From: Myxococcota bacterium
GTDB taxonomy: Bacteria > Myxococcota_A > Polyangia > Polyangiales > Polyangiaceae
Direction of reading: 5' to 3'
DNA: 33,168 nucleotides
NCBI GenBank assembly: GCA_963169165.1
Contig: CAUJFL010000398.1
Location: 1 to 33,168, forward strand
The position numbers were made by a program, and so were the translations under genes. Each line of letters starts with the position of its first letter. The stretch's first letter is position 1. The notes beneath the pieces were generated by a model. That model was not told the origin of the DNA, searched no databases, and saw only the letters and a list, made by a program, of their open reading frames with translations. Shown piece after piece: positions 15,912-24,196 of this stretch.

Positions 15912-16970
15912 TCACTGCGCGGTGATCGAGACGTCGTCGATCCCCCAGCCGCGCTTGTTGGTCGCCTCGTCCGCGCCGAACAGCCACCGGACGCGGAGCG
16001 CCGCGACGCGGAACATCGGCGGGAGGTCCACCGACACCTCGGCCCACGCGTTCCCGGCGATCGCGCCCGACCAGCCGAGGTGTCCCCCGACCTCGGGCTT
16101 GGGGTCGCACCCCGAATAGGCCCCGTCGATCGCGCCGTCGTAGGCCGGCGTCGGCGCGACGTCGCTCCAGGTCTTGCCGTCGTCGGGCGACACCTGCACG
16201 AGCCCGCCGTCGAACCAGCGCCCCGACGATTTCGGCTCGAACGCGTAGCGGTGCCAGAACTTGAGCGTCACCTGCTTGGACGACGAAGCGCACGCCGACA
16301 GATCGATCGCGACGCTGCGCAGCTCGGCGGTGTCGCAGTTGCCATACCCCCCCGACAGCGAGGTCGCCCAGCACTTCGTGCCGCCGTGGCAGCCGAGCCC
16401 CGACGGCGCGCCGTACGCCCACGGATCGTCGCCCGCGATGCCGCTGGTCGGCGCATGAACGAACCCCTGCGCGCCAGCCTCGAAGTCGAACACGATGTCA
16501 GGATTGCACGAATCCCCGCCGCTCGAGCCCGCCTCTCCCCCGCCGCTCGCGCCTCCACCTCCGGCCTGGCCCGCGCCCCCGGCTCCTGCCGCGCCCGCGA
16601 CCGCCGCCCCTCCCGCTCCCGTGCCCGCCGCCCCTCCCGCTCCCGTGCCCGCGCTCCCCGCGCTCGCCTTCCCCGCGCTCGCGCCGCTCGTCCCCGCCGC
16701 CGATGCCCCTGCGCCCCCGGCCGCCTTCCCCGCGCTCGCGCCGCTCGTCCCCGCCGCCGAGGACCCCGCGCCCGCGGCCGCCTTCCCTGCGCCGCTCGTG
16801 CCCGCGTCGCTCCCGCCGGCCGCGGTCGCCGCGCCGCCGCTCGTGCCTCCTGCCGCGCCGCCGCTCGCGTCGCCCGGCCTCGAGGTGGGCTCGTCCTCGG
16901 TCACCGACGCCAGCCCCTCGGCGCACGCTATCGACAGCAAGCTCCAGCAGAGGACCCAGCGCGCGCGCAT
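15912..16970 (-). CDS. Lipoprotein with Gly/Ala linker and MAM/jelly-roll-like domain
   Basis: Exported lipoprotein of 352 residues from the ATG at 16970. The signal peptide ends in lipobox SIAC (Cys16). A long Ala/Gly/Ser linker (about 30-150) is built from DNA tandem repeats at 16603-16650 and 16666-16760. The C-terminal domain (about 160-350) starts with VFDFEAGAQGFVH, contains GCHGGTKCWATSLSGGYGNC, VTLKFWHRYAFE and GGLVQVSPDDGKTW, and ends RGWGIDDVSI. This resembles the beta-sandwich found in MAM and immune-inhibitor-A-type C-terminal domains, which often bind carbohydrate or protein. No protease motif is present. The promoter at 16979-17008 points straight at the start codon. Confidence 0.75.
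   Translation of the reverse strand: MRARWVLCWSLLSIACAEGLASVTEDEPTSRPGDASGGAAGGTSGGAATAAGGSDAGTSGAGKAAAGAGSSAAGTSGASAGKAAGGAGASAAGTSGASAGKASAGSAGTGAGGAAGTGAGGAAVAGAAGAGGAGQAGGGGASGGGEAGSSGGDSCNPDIVFDFEAGAQGFVHAPTSGIAGDDPWAYGAPSGLGCHGGTKCWATSLSGGYGNCDTAELRSVAIDLSACASSSKQVTLKFWHRYAFEPKSSGRWFDGGLVQVSPDDGKTWSDVAPTPAYDGAIDGAYSGCDPKPEVGGHLGWSGAIAGNAWAEVSVDLPPMFRVAALRVRWLFGADEATNKRGWGIDDVSITAQ
16603..16650 (-). repeat. 24-bp tandem repeat, 2 copies, in lipoprotein linker
   Basis: Two identical adjoining 24-bp units (16603-16626 and 16627-16650) encode two copies of an 8-residue Gly/Thr/Ala unit in the linker of the lipoprotein gene. Confidence 0.85.
16666..16760 (-). repeat. 38-bp direct repeat, 57-bp period, in lipoprotein linker
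   Basis: Identical 38-bp copies at 16666-16703 and 16723-16760 are offset by 57 bp (19 codons), so the reading frame is kept. Each encodes a Ser/Ala/Gly/Lys-containing unit around AAGTSGASAGKA. Confidence 0.85.
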
Positions 16971-16978
16971 GACCGCAG

Positions 16979-17008
16979 AGTATCCTGGCCGCGCACGTCC
17001 GAGGTCAA
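16979..17008 (-). promoter_or_regulatory. Promoter of the MAM-like lipoprotein gene
   Basis: On the minus strand TTGACC (17003-17008) is followed after 18 bp by GATACT (16979-16984), which ends 8 nt before the ATG at 16970. An overlapping TACTCT (16977-16982) also fits TANNNT and ends 6 nt before it. Both boxes match sigma-70 consensus well. Transcription would start at or next to the start codon. Confidence 0.6.
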
Positions 17009-17028
17009 GTCGCCGCGACACAACCTGC

Positions 17029-17057
17029 TTGACACTCGCGAGGCGCGCCTGTAGCTA
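17029..17057 (+). promoter_or_regulatory. Promoter of tRNA-Val
   Basis: A perfect -35 TTGACA (17029-17034), a 17-bp spacer and TAGCTA (17052-17057) place transcription start near 17064, about 14 nt before the tRNA. The -10 box matches poorly (2 of 6), but the -35 box and spacing are ideal. It stands back-to-back with the minus-strand promoter at 16979-17008. Confidence 0.5.
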
Positions 17058-17077
17058 GCCGCCTCGATTTGCAGCAC

Positions 17078-17149
17078 AGGCGCGTAGCTCAGTGGTAGAG
17101 CACCACCTTGACACGGTGGGGGTCGTTGGTTCAATCCCAATCGCGCCTA
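17078..17149 (+). tRNA. tRNA-Val (anticodon GAC)
   Basis: A full cloverleaf folds by hand: 7-bp acceptor (AGGCGCG 17078-17084 with CGCGCCT 17142-17148), D-arm GCTC/GAGC (17087-17101), anticodon stem CCACC/GGTGG with loop TTGACAC (17108-17114, anticodon GAC at 17110-17112), a 5-nt variable region, and T-arm GTTGG-TTCAATC-CCAAT. The discriminator is A17149. The 3' CCA is not encoded and must be added after transcription. GAC reads Val codons GUC and GUU. It lies 97 bp before thrS on the same strand. Confidence 0.95.
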
Positions 17150-17161
17150 CGACGAGACCCG

Positions 17162-17187
17162 GAGGGCGGCCTCGCGGCCCGGCCCTC
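17162..17187 (+). other. Hairpin between tRNA-Val and thrS
   Basis: GAGGGC-GGCC (17162-17171), loop TCGC and GGCC-CG-GCCCTC (17176-17187) form a 10-bp stem with a 2-nt bulge 12 nt behind the tRNA. No U-run follows, so it is not a classic terminator. It could be a tRNA-processing or weak attenuation structure. Confidence 0.3.
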
Positions 17188-17246
17188 GCGGTCACGAAGG
17201 GTGCTTCGGGCGCGGACGTCACCGCGCTCGTCGCCACGAGCCCTCG

Positions 17247-19274
17247 ATGACCACCACACCTCGTCAACTCCTCGAGCAACTCGGCCCGATCGCCGACGAC
17301 GTCGTCGCCGTGCGCATCGGCGACCGTGTCGTCGATCTCCACACGCCGGTCGCCGACGACGCCCAGGTGACGCCCGTGCTCGCCTCCGAGCCCGCCGGCC
17401 TGCGCGTCATCCGCCACTCGACCGCGCACGTGATGGCCGACGCCGTGCAGCGGCTGTTCCCCGGCACGCAGGTCACCATCGGCCCCGCGATCGACGACGG
17501 CTTCTATTACGACTTCGACAAGAAGGACGGCGGCTTCACCGACCACGATCTGTCGCGCATCGAGGACGAGATGCGCGCGATCATCAAGCGCAAGAGCCCG
17601 TTTCGTCGCGAGGTCACCACGCGCGAAGAGGCCATCCGCCGCTTCACCGAGCTCGGCGAGCTGTACAAGGTCGAGATCATCCGCGCGATCCCCGAGGGCG
17701 AAGAGGTCTCGTATTACACCCACGGAGAGCCCGGCAAGGAGTGGGTCGACGTCTGCGAGGGCCCGCACGTCCCGACGACGCGCCACCTCGCCGCGGTCAA
17801 GCTCACCCACGTCGCCGGCGCGTACTGGCGAGGCGTCGAGACCAACCCGATGCTCCAGCGCATCTACGGCACGGCGTTCCACTCGAAGGAGGCGCTCGCC
17901 GAGCACCTCGCGCTGCTCGAGGAGGCCAAGAAGCGCGACCACCGGAAGCTCGGCAAGGAGCTCGAGCTGTTCATGTTCCACGAGTACGCGCCGGCGATGC
18001 CGTTCCTCTTGCCGCGCGGCACCAGGGTGATGAACCGCCTCGTCGAGCTGCTGCGCAAGGTCTACGACGACGAGGGCTACGACGAGGTCTCGACGCCGCA
18101 GATCTTCGATCGCCGCCTGTTCGAGACGAGCGGCCACCTGCCCAACTACCGGGAGAACATGTTCTTCCCGGTCACGCCCGACGCGATCGACGAGCTCGTC
18201 GAGGCCGGGCGCCGCGAGGACGACGAGTCGAAGAAGCTCCACGCGGCGCGCCTCTCCGAGATCGAGCGCCTCGCGCAGAAGCCGATGAACTGCCCGTCGC
18301 ACTGCCTCATCTTCGGCGCGAAGCGGCGCAGCTACCGCGAGCTGCCGATGCGCCTCGCCGATTTCGGGCGCCTGCACCGCTACGAGCGCGGCGGCGTGGT
18401 GCACGGGCTCGCGCGCGTGCGCTCGTTCTCCCAGGACGACGCGCACATCTTCACGACCGAGGAGACGCTCGAGCACGAGATCGAGAAGTTCCTCCGCTCA
18501 TTCTATGCTCTGTACGAATTGTTCGGTTTCACCCGCATCGACGTGAAGCTCGCGACGCGGCCCGAGAAGCGCATGGGCACCGACGAGATGTGGGACCGCG
18601 CCGAGGGAGATCTGGCGCGCGCGCTCGGCAAGGCGGGGCTCCCGTTCGAGGTGACGCCGGGCGAGGGCGCGTTCTATGGCCCAAAGCTCGAGTTCCACGT
18701 ACACGACGCGCTGAAGCGCTCGTGGCAGCTCGGCACGCTGCAGATCGACTACGCGCTGCCCGAGTCGTTCGAGCTCGGCTACATCGGCCCCGACGGCAAG
18801 GAGCACCGGCCGATCATGCTGCACCGCGCGTGGTACGGCTCGCTCGAGCGCTTCTTCGCGGTCCTGATCGAGCACGTGGGCGGCGCGTTCCCCACGTGGC
18901 TGTCGCCGGAGCAGGTCGCGGTGCTCACCGTGAACGAGGCGCAAGAGGCGTACGGAATGTCGATCGTGCAGCAGCTGAAGCAGCGCGGCGTGCGGGCCTA
19001 CGGCGATTTCTCGCGCGACAAGCTCGGCGCCAAGATCCGCAACGCCCGGCTGATGCGCGTGCCGTACCTCGCGGTCGTCGGCGCGAAGGAGCAGGAGACT
19101 CGTCACGTCGCGCCGCGCTCTCAGCGCGACGGCGATCTGCCGCCGATGCCCCTCGTCGAGTTCGTCGAGCGCGTCGCCGCCGAGGCGAGGCTCCCCCAGC
19201 TGCCGTCGCTCGCAGAGACTCGCGAGCGCTTACGCGCCCAACAAATCGGCGCACCCCCCCTAGAAAGAGGATAA
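17247..19274 (+). CDS. thrS: Threonyl-tRNA synthetase
   Basis: Class II synthetase (675 residues) charging tRNA-Thr in the cytoplasm. Domains in order: a shortened TGS-like N-terminus (1-48), the editing/SAD domain with HSTAHVMADAVQ and YYDFD (about 55-235), the catalytic core (about 250-545) with Zn ligand C349 in MNCPSHC, HGLARVRSFSQDDAHIF (motif 2) and MLHRAWYGSLERF (motif 3), and the C-terminal anticodon-binding domain (about 560-655; SRDKLGAKIRNARLMRVPYL). About 20 extra charged residues sit between ENMFFPV and KPMNC (about 310-343). The frame upstream of the ATG holds no ATG, GTG or TTG before the tRNA, so the short TGS is not a start-site error. infC follows after 12 bp, the classic thrS-infC order. 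Confidence 0.97.
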   Translation: MTTTPRQLLEQLGPIADDVVAVRIGDRVVDLHTPVADDAQVTPVLASEPAGLRVIRHSTAHVMADAVQRLFPGTQVTIGPAIDDGFYYDFDKKDGGFTDHDLSRIEDEMRAIIKRKSPFRREVTTREEAIRRFTELGELYKVEIIRAIPEGEEVSYYTHGEPGKEWVDVCEGPHVPTTRHLAAVKLTHVAGAYWRGVETNPMLQRIYGTAFHSKEALAEHLALLEEAKKRDHRKLGKELELFMFHEYAPAMPFLLPRGTRVMNRLVELLRKVYDDEGYDEVSTPQIFDRRLFETSGHLPNYRENMFFPVTPDAIDELVEAGRREDDESKKLHAARLSEIERLAQKPMNCPSHCLIFGAKRRSYRELPMRLADFGRLHRYERGGVVHGLARVRSFSQDDAHIFTTEETLEHEIEKFLRSFYALYELFGFTRIDVKLATRPEKRMGTDEMWDRAEGDLARALGKAGLPFEVTPGEGAFYGPKLEFHVHDALKRSWQLGTLQIDYALPESFELGYIGPDGKEHRPIMLHRAWYGSLERFFAVLIEHVGGAFPTWLSPEQVAVLTVNEAQEAYGMSIVQQLKQRGVRAYGDFSRDKLGAKIRNARLMRVPYLAVVGAKEQETRHVAPRSQRDGDLPPMPLVEFVERVAAEARLPQLPSLAETRERLRAQQIGAPPLERG

Positions 19275-19286
19275 GAGAAGACACGA

Positions 19287-19994
19287 ATGGCGACAGGCCG
19301 CCCCCGCTTCGATCCCAGGCAGAACCAGCGCGGTCCGCAGATCCGCATCAACCACCGCATCCGCGTCCCCGAGGTCCGCGTCATCGGCTCGAACGGCGAG
19401 ATGGTCGGCGTGCTCCCGACGAACGAGGCCCTCGCGCTCGCGGCGCGCGAGGGGCTCGATCTGGTCGAGGTGAACCCGAAGGCGGTCCCGCCCGTCTGCA
19501 AGGTGCTCGACTTCGGCAAGTACAAGTACGAGCAGGCGAAGCAGGCGCGCGAGCAGCGGCGCAAGCAGACGATCATCGACATCAAAGAGATCAAGCTCCG
19601 CCCCAAGACGGACGATCACGATTTCGATTTCAAGTCCCGCGCGGCGCGGCGCTTCGTCGAGGCCGGCAACAAGGTCAAGTTCACCGTGCGCTTCCGCGGC
19701 CGCGAGGTGACCCACCCCGAGAAGGCCAAGGAGCACCTCACGCGCCTGACGCAGCTGCTCGACGACATCTCGCACATCGAGGTCCACCCGGTGATGGAGG
19801 GCAAGGCGATGACGCTGATCCTCGCGCCGCGGCCCCAGGTGCTTCAGCGGGTGGCCGCGGCCAAGGCCCTCCGCGAGAAGGAGCGCCAGAAGGCGATCGC
19901 CGAGGGACGTCAGCCGCTGCCCGAAGAAGAAGACGAGCCGGACGACTCGGAGACGGACGACGACGACGACGACGAGGACGACGCGGACGAGTGA
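19287..19994 (+). CDS. infC: Translation initiation factor IF-3 with acidic C-terminal extension
   Basis: IF3 (235 residues) binds the 30S subunit, checks start codon and initiator tRNA, and blocks early 50S joining. The N-domain (about 18-85; INHRIRVPEVRVIG, PPVCKVLDFGKYKYE) and C-domain (about 95-184; KEIKLRPKTDDHDFDFK, GKAMTLILAPRP) are normal. About 50 further residues follow the usual end: a Lys/Glu helix, then a tail of mostly Asp and Glu with DDDDDDEDD. Myxococcus xanthus IF3 (Dsg) is known to carry a C-terminal extension that matters in development, so this tail fits the phylum. The start is ATG, not the rare AUU of enterobacteria. rpmI and rplT do not follow. The last 85 bp overlap rarD on the other strand. 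Confidence 0.97.
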   Translation: MATGRPRFDPRQNQRGPQIRINHRIRVPEVRVIGSNGEMVGVLPTNEALALAAREGLDLVEVNPKAVPPVCKVLDFGKYKYEQAKQAREQRRKQTIIDIKEIKLRPKTDDHDFDFKSRAARRFVEAGNKVKFTVRFRGREVTHPEKAKEHLTRLTQLLDDISHIEVHPVMEGKAMTLILAPRPQVLQRVAAAKALREKERQKAIAEGRQPLPEEEDEPDDSETDDDDDDEDDADE

Positions 19995-20848
19995 CGCCAC
20001 GCCTCGCCGACGAACGCGGCGATGGCGAGCCAGATCAGCCCGAACGCGGCGAGCCTGTCGCCTCCCACGTGCTCGCCATAGACCAGCACCGCGAGCAGCA
20101 GCTGGCAGGTCGGCGACAGATACTGAAAGAACCCCAGCGTCGAGAGGGGGAGGCGCCGCGCCGCCGCGTTGAAGGCGAGCAGCGGCGCCGCGGTGATCAC
20201 GCCCGACGCCGCGAGCAGCGCGGCGAACGCCGCCCCTCGCGTCACGAGCACGCCGTGGCCGCCCCGCTCTGAGTACGCGATGAGCGCGACGGCCAGCGGC
20301 GCCGTGAGCGCGGTCTCGATGAACAGCCCGGCCGCGGCGCCCACCTCTGCGCGCTTGCGAGTCATACCATACAAACCAAACGTTGACGCCAGCGCCAGCG
20401 CGAGCCACGGCGGCCGCCCGGAAGACCAGGTCAGCGAGCCGACGCCGAGCGCGGCGAGCGCGACGGCGACCCACTGACCGCGCCGCAGCCGCTCTCCCAG
20501 GAACGCGGTCCCGAGCAGCACGTTGACGAGCGGGTTGATGAAGTACCCGAGGCTGGCCTCGACCATCCTCCCCTCGAGGACGGCCCACAAGAACAGCCCC
20601 CAGTTGACAGTGATGAGCGCGGTCGACACCAGCAACGCGCGCCGCGTGCGGCCACGCGAGAGCGCGCGAAGGACCTCCGGCCACCCTCGGGTCAAGGTCA
20701 GCGCCGCGGCGAGCGCGAGCGTCGAGAAGACCACGCGGTGCGCGAGCGCGAGCGTCGCGGGCAGCGAGCCGAGCGCCTTCCAGTAGATGGCGACGAGGCC
20801 CCAGCTCAGGTACGCGAACACCGCCAGCGCCGCGCCCCTCGGGTCCAC
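19910..20848 (-). CDS. rarD: RarD-type EamA/DMT family transporter
   Basis: Integral membrane protein of 312 residues with about ten TM helices in two EamA repeats. RarD features include YLSWGLVAIYWKALG near the N-terminus, RVVFSTLALA, TVNWGLFLWAV, EASLGYFINPLVNVLLG and QYLSPTCQLLLAV. Members of this family move small metabolites; the substrate is unknown. The membrane part ends near WLAIAAFVGEAWR. The last 26 or so residues are almost only Ser and Gly and are encoded antisense to the acidic tail of infC (19910-19994). It lies 51 bp after the TPR/PEGA-like gene on the same strand and may share its transcript. Confidence 0.9.
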   Translation of the reverse strand: MDPRGAALAVFAYLSWGLVAIYWKALGSLPATLALAHRVVFSTLALAAALTLTRGWPEVLRALSRGRTRRALLVSTALITVNWGLFLWAVLEGRMVEASLGYFINPLVNVLLGTAFLGERLRRGQWVAVALAALGVGSLTWSSGRPPWLALALASTFGLYGMTRKRAEVGAAAGLFIETALTAPLAVALIAYSERGGHGVLVTRGAAFAALLAASGVITAAPLLAFNAAARRLPLSTLGFFQYLSPTCQLLLAVLVYGEHVGGDRLAAFGLIWLAIAAFVGEAWRHSSASSSSSSSSSVSESSGSSSSSGSG

Positions 20849-20899
20849 GCGCGCCGTGTCGCACGTGGCCTCGACGCGAGCAACGCTCTCCGAGGTGGC

Positions 20900-21696
20900 T
20901 CAGAGGGAGAAGGTCCACGCGACGAACGCGCCGCCCCCCACGAGGGCGAGGGCGCCCGTCGCGAGGGCGGCGCGTCCCGTGCGCTGGCTGGCCGCGACGC
21001 GCGCGGCGCGGTCGCACCCGGCCCCGCACGAGTCGGCCTCGCTGGAGAGCCGCGCGCGCTCGAACCACAGCGCGCCGCTCGCGACCGCGAGCGCGCCGGT
21101 CGCGCCGAGGAGCACCCAGCGAGCGGTGTCGTCGCGCGCGGGCGGAGGCTGAAGGGGGAGCGCGCTCGGCCTGGGCGCGGGCTCCAGCCGGAGCGTGACG
21201 TCCTCGTCTTGTCCGGCGCGCGCGGTGACCACGCGCGACGCGGGCTGGTGACCAGGCGCCGACGCGTCGACCGTGTGCGCGCCCGGGGTCACGCACGCGG
21301 GCGCGTCCAGCGTGAGCGCCCCGCCGTCGAGCGACGCTGTCGCGTGGTCGGGCGACACCCGCACGACGAGCCTCGAGGTCGCCCGTCGCGCCTGCGCCGC
21401 GCGTGCGTCGGCGCGCGAGCGCAGCGACGGATCGGCCCCCGCGAGGCGCGACGCCCGCTCGAAGGCGCCGATGGCGGCGCACGGTCGACCGAGCCGCTCG
21501 GCGGCGTGGCCCAGGTGAAACCACACGCCGGCCGTCTCGCGGCGCGCGGCGAGGATCGTGAGCTTGTCCCTCGCCGCCTCCCACCTGTCGTGCCGCTCGT
21601 CTTCGACCGCCACGTCGAACAGCGCGACGTCGGGCTCGGGCGCGGCGCGGCTGCCCGTCGAGAGCGCCAGCAGCGCCACGACGATCGGCGCGCGCC

Positions 21697-21700
<4 letters not shown>
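20900..21700 (-). CDS. Exported TPR/PEGA-like protein with C-terminal TM helices (GTG start)
   Basis: Protein of 266 residues. The GTG at 21700 overlaps the kinase stop by 4 nt (GTGA) and begins a signal peptide (RRAPIVVALLALSTGSRAA). Residues about 25-95 are TPR-like helices (WEAARDKLTILAARRE, VWFHLGHAAERLGRPCAAIGAFERA). Residues about 105-170 resemble a PEGA domain (RLVVRVSPDHATASLDGG, TPGAHTVDASAPGH, DVTLRLEP), common in envelope proteins linked to kinases. A Pro-rich stretch and two TM segments (about 192-207 and 240-262) follow, separated by CGAGC. Such a protein next to a Ser/Thr kinase is often a partner or target, which is inference here. Residue positions are approximate. Confidence 0.72.
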
Positions 21701-23427
<1,727 letters not shown>

Positions 23428-23435
23428 CGGCGGAG

Positions 23436-23465
23436 AATGTAGGAGGCTTCCCGGCGCCCGGTCAA
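23436..23465 (-). promoter_or_regulatory. Promoter of the zinc-ribbon kinase gene
   Basis: On the minus strand TTGACC (23460-23465), an 18-bp spacer and TACATT (23436-23441) match sigma-70 boxes (5 of 6 and 4 of 6). The -10 box ends 8 nt before the TTG start, so the mRNA would have no leader or 1-2 nt of leader. Box sequence and spacing repeat those at 16979-17008. Confidence 0.6.
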
Positions 23466-23514
23466 CCGCGCGACGCGGCTTGCGGCGGCGGGCGAGGGCG
23501 CGTAACCGCGCCGC

Positions 23515-24111
23515 ATGCCCGACCCCACATTTCCCGCGATCACGGCGCCCGGCGAGGGCGAGCTCTACGCCCGGTTCGTCACGTCGATGGGCAGCATCGT
23601 CGCCCGCCTCGAGGAGACCCGAGCCCCGAAGACCGTCGCCAACTTCGCCGGCCTCGCGCAGGGGACGATGGCGTGGACCGATCCGCTGACCGGCCGCCCC
23701 GGCGCGGGCCCGCTCTACTCTGGCGTGCGCTTCCACCGCGTGATCGACGCGTTCATGGCCCAGTGCGGCGATCCGTTGACCCGCTCGCTCGAGACCACCA
23801 ACCGCTGGGGCACCGGCGGCCCAGGGTATCGATTCTCGGACGAATTTCACCCCGAGCTCCGGCACGACGGCCCGGGCGTCCTGTCGATGGCCAACTCCGG
23901 GCCTGGGACCAATGGCTCGCAGTTCTTCATCACCCACCGCGCGACCCCGCACCTCGACGACCGCCACTCGGTGTTCGGCAAGGTGGTCGCGGGCCAGTCG
24001 GTGATCGACGCGATGGGCAAGGTCGCGAAGGACCGCCGAGATCGCCCGGACACCGACATCGTGCTCGAGCGCATCGAGATCTTCCGCTCGACGACCGCGC
24101 CGGCGGGCTGA
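23515..24111 (+). CDS. Cyclophilin-type peptidyl-prolyl cis-trans isomerase
   Basis: PPIase of 198 residues that speeds X-Pro isomerisation in folding proteins. No signal peptide, so cytoplasmic. The cyclophilin core is clear: TSMGSIVARL, TVANFAGLAQG, VRFHRVIDAFMAQCGDP with catalytic R75, GVLSMANSGPGTNGSQFFITH, and HLDDRHSVFGKVVAGQSVID. The Trp that gives cyclosporin binding in eukaryotic forms is His here (TPHLDDRH), as in many bacterial homologues. A short hairpin GGCGCG-TAAC-CGCGCC (23497-23512) lies just before the ATG and no strong Shine-Dalgarno is seen. It starts 87 bp from the divergent kinase gene. Confidence 0.95.
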   Translation: MPDPTFPAITAPGEGELYARFVTSMGSIVARLEETRAPKTVANFAGLAQGTMAWTDPLTGRPGAGPLYSGVRFHRVIDAFMAQCGDPLTRSLETTNRWGTGGPGYRFSDEFHPELRHDGPGVLSMANSGPGTNGSQFFITHRATPHLDDRHSVFGKVVAGQSVIDAMGKVAKDRRDRPDTDIVLERIEIFRSTTAPAG

Positions 24112-24196
24112 GCGCGACGTCGCCGGTGTGGGGCGTGGTGCGATAGAAGTGAGCCTGCGCGGGGAACTCCGCGGCCCGTCGCCCGTCCTACGCTTC

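Noticed and set aside
17150-17246. T-box riboswitch before thrS
   Set aside because: No T-box consensus or specifier-type leader is seen in the 97 bp; only a GC-rich hairpin.
23497-23512. Regulatory hairpin GGCGCG-TAAC-CGCGCC before the cyclophilin gene
   Set aside because: Six-bp GC stems are frequent by chance at this base composition and it does not cover a Shine-Dalgarno; mentioned only under the gene.
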